Assembly: GCA_934633695.1 (NCBI GenBank)
Contig: CAKTYT010000018.1
Location: 1-23,084 of the forward strand
Direction: 5' to 3'
Length of the DNA: 23,084 nucleotides
DNA from: an uncultured Clostridia bacterium
GTDB lineage: Bacteria > Bacillota > Clostridia > Christensenellales > CAG-138
The position numbers and the translations under genes are program-made. Shown one piece after another: positions 22,492-23,084 of this stretch. The notes beneath the pieces are model-generated. The model had not been told where the DNA came from and did not search any database. It saw only the letters and a list, made by a program, of their open reading frames with translations. How positions within the stretch are numbered: position 1 is the first letter of the stretch; each line of letters begins with the position of its first letter.

Positions 22492-23004
22492 ATGGAATTT
22501 GTCGCATTACTATTGGGAGTTGTTGTTGTCATCGTCGTCAATACGTTTAAGAAAAAGCTTTCCGAAAGCATGACCGATGAAGAGCCTTTGTCCTCTTGGG
22601 ATGAGCTCATTGGCGAAGACGACAATATTCCGCATGAAATCAATTCCGGCGAAAAACCGATAACTCCTCACAGCCCTTCAGCCTGCACGGGCGGAAGCAT
22701 TCACGACGGCTATCATGAGGGCACTGCCGCAGCGGTGCGGGATTCAGCCGCAGATTCGTTGAAAGTAGAAAGCAAGAGTTTGCCGAAGCTCAACCGAAAG
22801 CCGTTCGAAAAAAACCTGCCGAAAAAGCCCGCCCCCGGTTCAACGCATTCCACCCTTGCTGAGGATATCAAACCTGCATCACGGAATGACGCCGATCCAC
22901 CGTCCGGCATCGAACTGCTGACGAAAAAGCTCAGTAATGAACCTCAAATCGTTCAGGGAATTATCTGGGGCGAGATACTCGGTAAACCAAAAAGCGATTA
23001 TTAA
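22492..23004 (+). CDS. Uncharacterised membrane-anchored protein, last gene of the floA operon
   Basis: A 170-residue protein with a short N-terminal membrane segment (about 3-17) followed by basic residues, so the remainder is probably cytoplasmic. The middle (about 28-125) is low-complexity, rich in Ser, Pro, Lys and acidic residues and likely disordered. The C-terminal segment NEPQIVQGIIWGEILGKP resembles the short IIW-x-EILG-x-P tail seen in other small clostridial membrane-anchored proteins, and may be a docking motif. AAGGAGG lies before the ATG. It occupies the same place as yqfB beside floA in Bacillus but I see no similarity to it. Function unknown. Confidence 0.8.
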   Translation: MEFVALLLGVVVVIVVNTFKKKLSESMTDEEPLSSWDELIGEDDNIPHEINSGEKPITPHSPSACTGGSIHDGYHEGTAAAVRDSAADSLKVESKSLPKLNRKPFEKNLPKKPAPGSTHSTLAEDIKPASRNDADPPSGIELLTKKLSNEPQIVQGIIWGEILGKPKSDY

Positions 23005-23008
23005 AGCA

Positions 23009-23060
23009 AAAGGGGCTGTTGCAAAATCAAGTCATATTTGCAGCAGCACCTTTCTTTTTT
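23009..23060 (+). terminator. Strong terminator at the end of the floA operon
   Basis: A 17-bp stem pairs 23009-23025 with 23037-23053 (one mismatch and one G-U pair, 11-nt loop), followed by CTTTTTT to 23060. It begins 5 nt after the last stop codon. An AAGGAGG at 23061-23067 may belong to a gene that starts beyond the window. Confidence 0.85.
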
Positions 23061-23084
23061 AAGGAGGGCAATCCGGGGAGTGCC

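Overview
The window looks like chromosomal DNA of an anaerobic, endospore-forming Gram-positive of the class Clostridia, probably Oscillospiraceae/Ruminococcaceae-like. The pointers are a SpoIID homologue, a small DUF1540 cysteine protein, a short NfeD + FloA flotillin pair, Fe-S-rich redox proteins, a secreted protease carrying a type I dockerin-like module, AGGAGG-type ribosome binding sites and consensus sigma-A promoters with 17-bp spacers. All of this is read from motifs; no database search was run.

Layout. (1) 159-3981, minus strand: an OmpR-type response regulator, a multi-pass sensor kinase and a membrane GT2 glycosyltransferase in one tightly packed operon, which suggests an envelope-stress or cell-surface module. 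(2) 4200-5822, plus strand: a small PII-like protein and a CPA2-type cation/proton antiporter without cytosolic regulatory domains, driven by a perfect-consensus promoter. (3) 5823-6207: a gene-free stretch holding a nested hairpin, a dense cluster of DnaA boxes and the tsaD terminator; both flanking operons converge on it. (4) 6208-9535, minus strand: a four-gene operon (Dabb protein, CapA-like lipoprotein, DUF1461-like membrane protein, tsaD). (5) 9669-13946, minus strand: a 1425-residue secreted subtilase of the lactocepin/C5a-peptidase type with a dockerin-like EF-hand pair apparently inserted inside its Fn3-like domain. (6) truA, then a divergent redox unit: a 4Fe-4S protein and a small cysteine-motif protein on the minus strand, and a Crp/Fnr-type regulator, exonuclease III and an Fe-S aldo/keto reductase on the plus strand. 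(7) The DUF1540 gene and spoIID converge on a shared bidirectional terminator. (8) nfeD, a possible small membrane protein, floA and a short membrane-anchored protein form the right-hand operon, ended by a strong hairpin.

The most unusual signals are the DnaA-box cluster away from any dnaA gene, the internally placed dockerin, the Crp/Fnr-type palindrome centred at a predicted -41.5 of the divergent Fe-S promoter while lying just downstream of the regulator's own predicted start, and the PII-like/antiporter pair. No rRNA, tRNA, CRISPR array, transposase or phage gene was seen.
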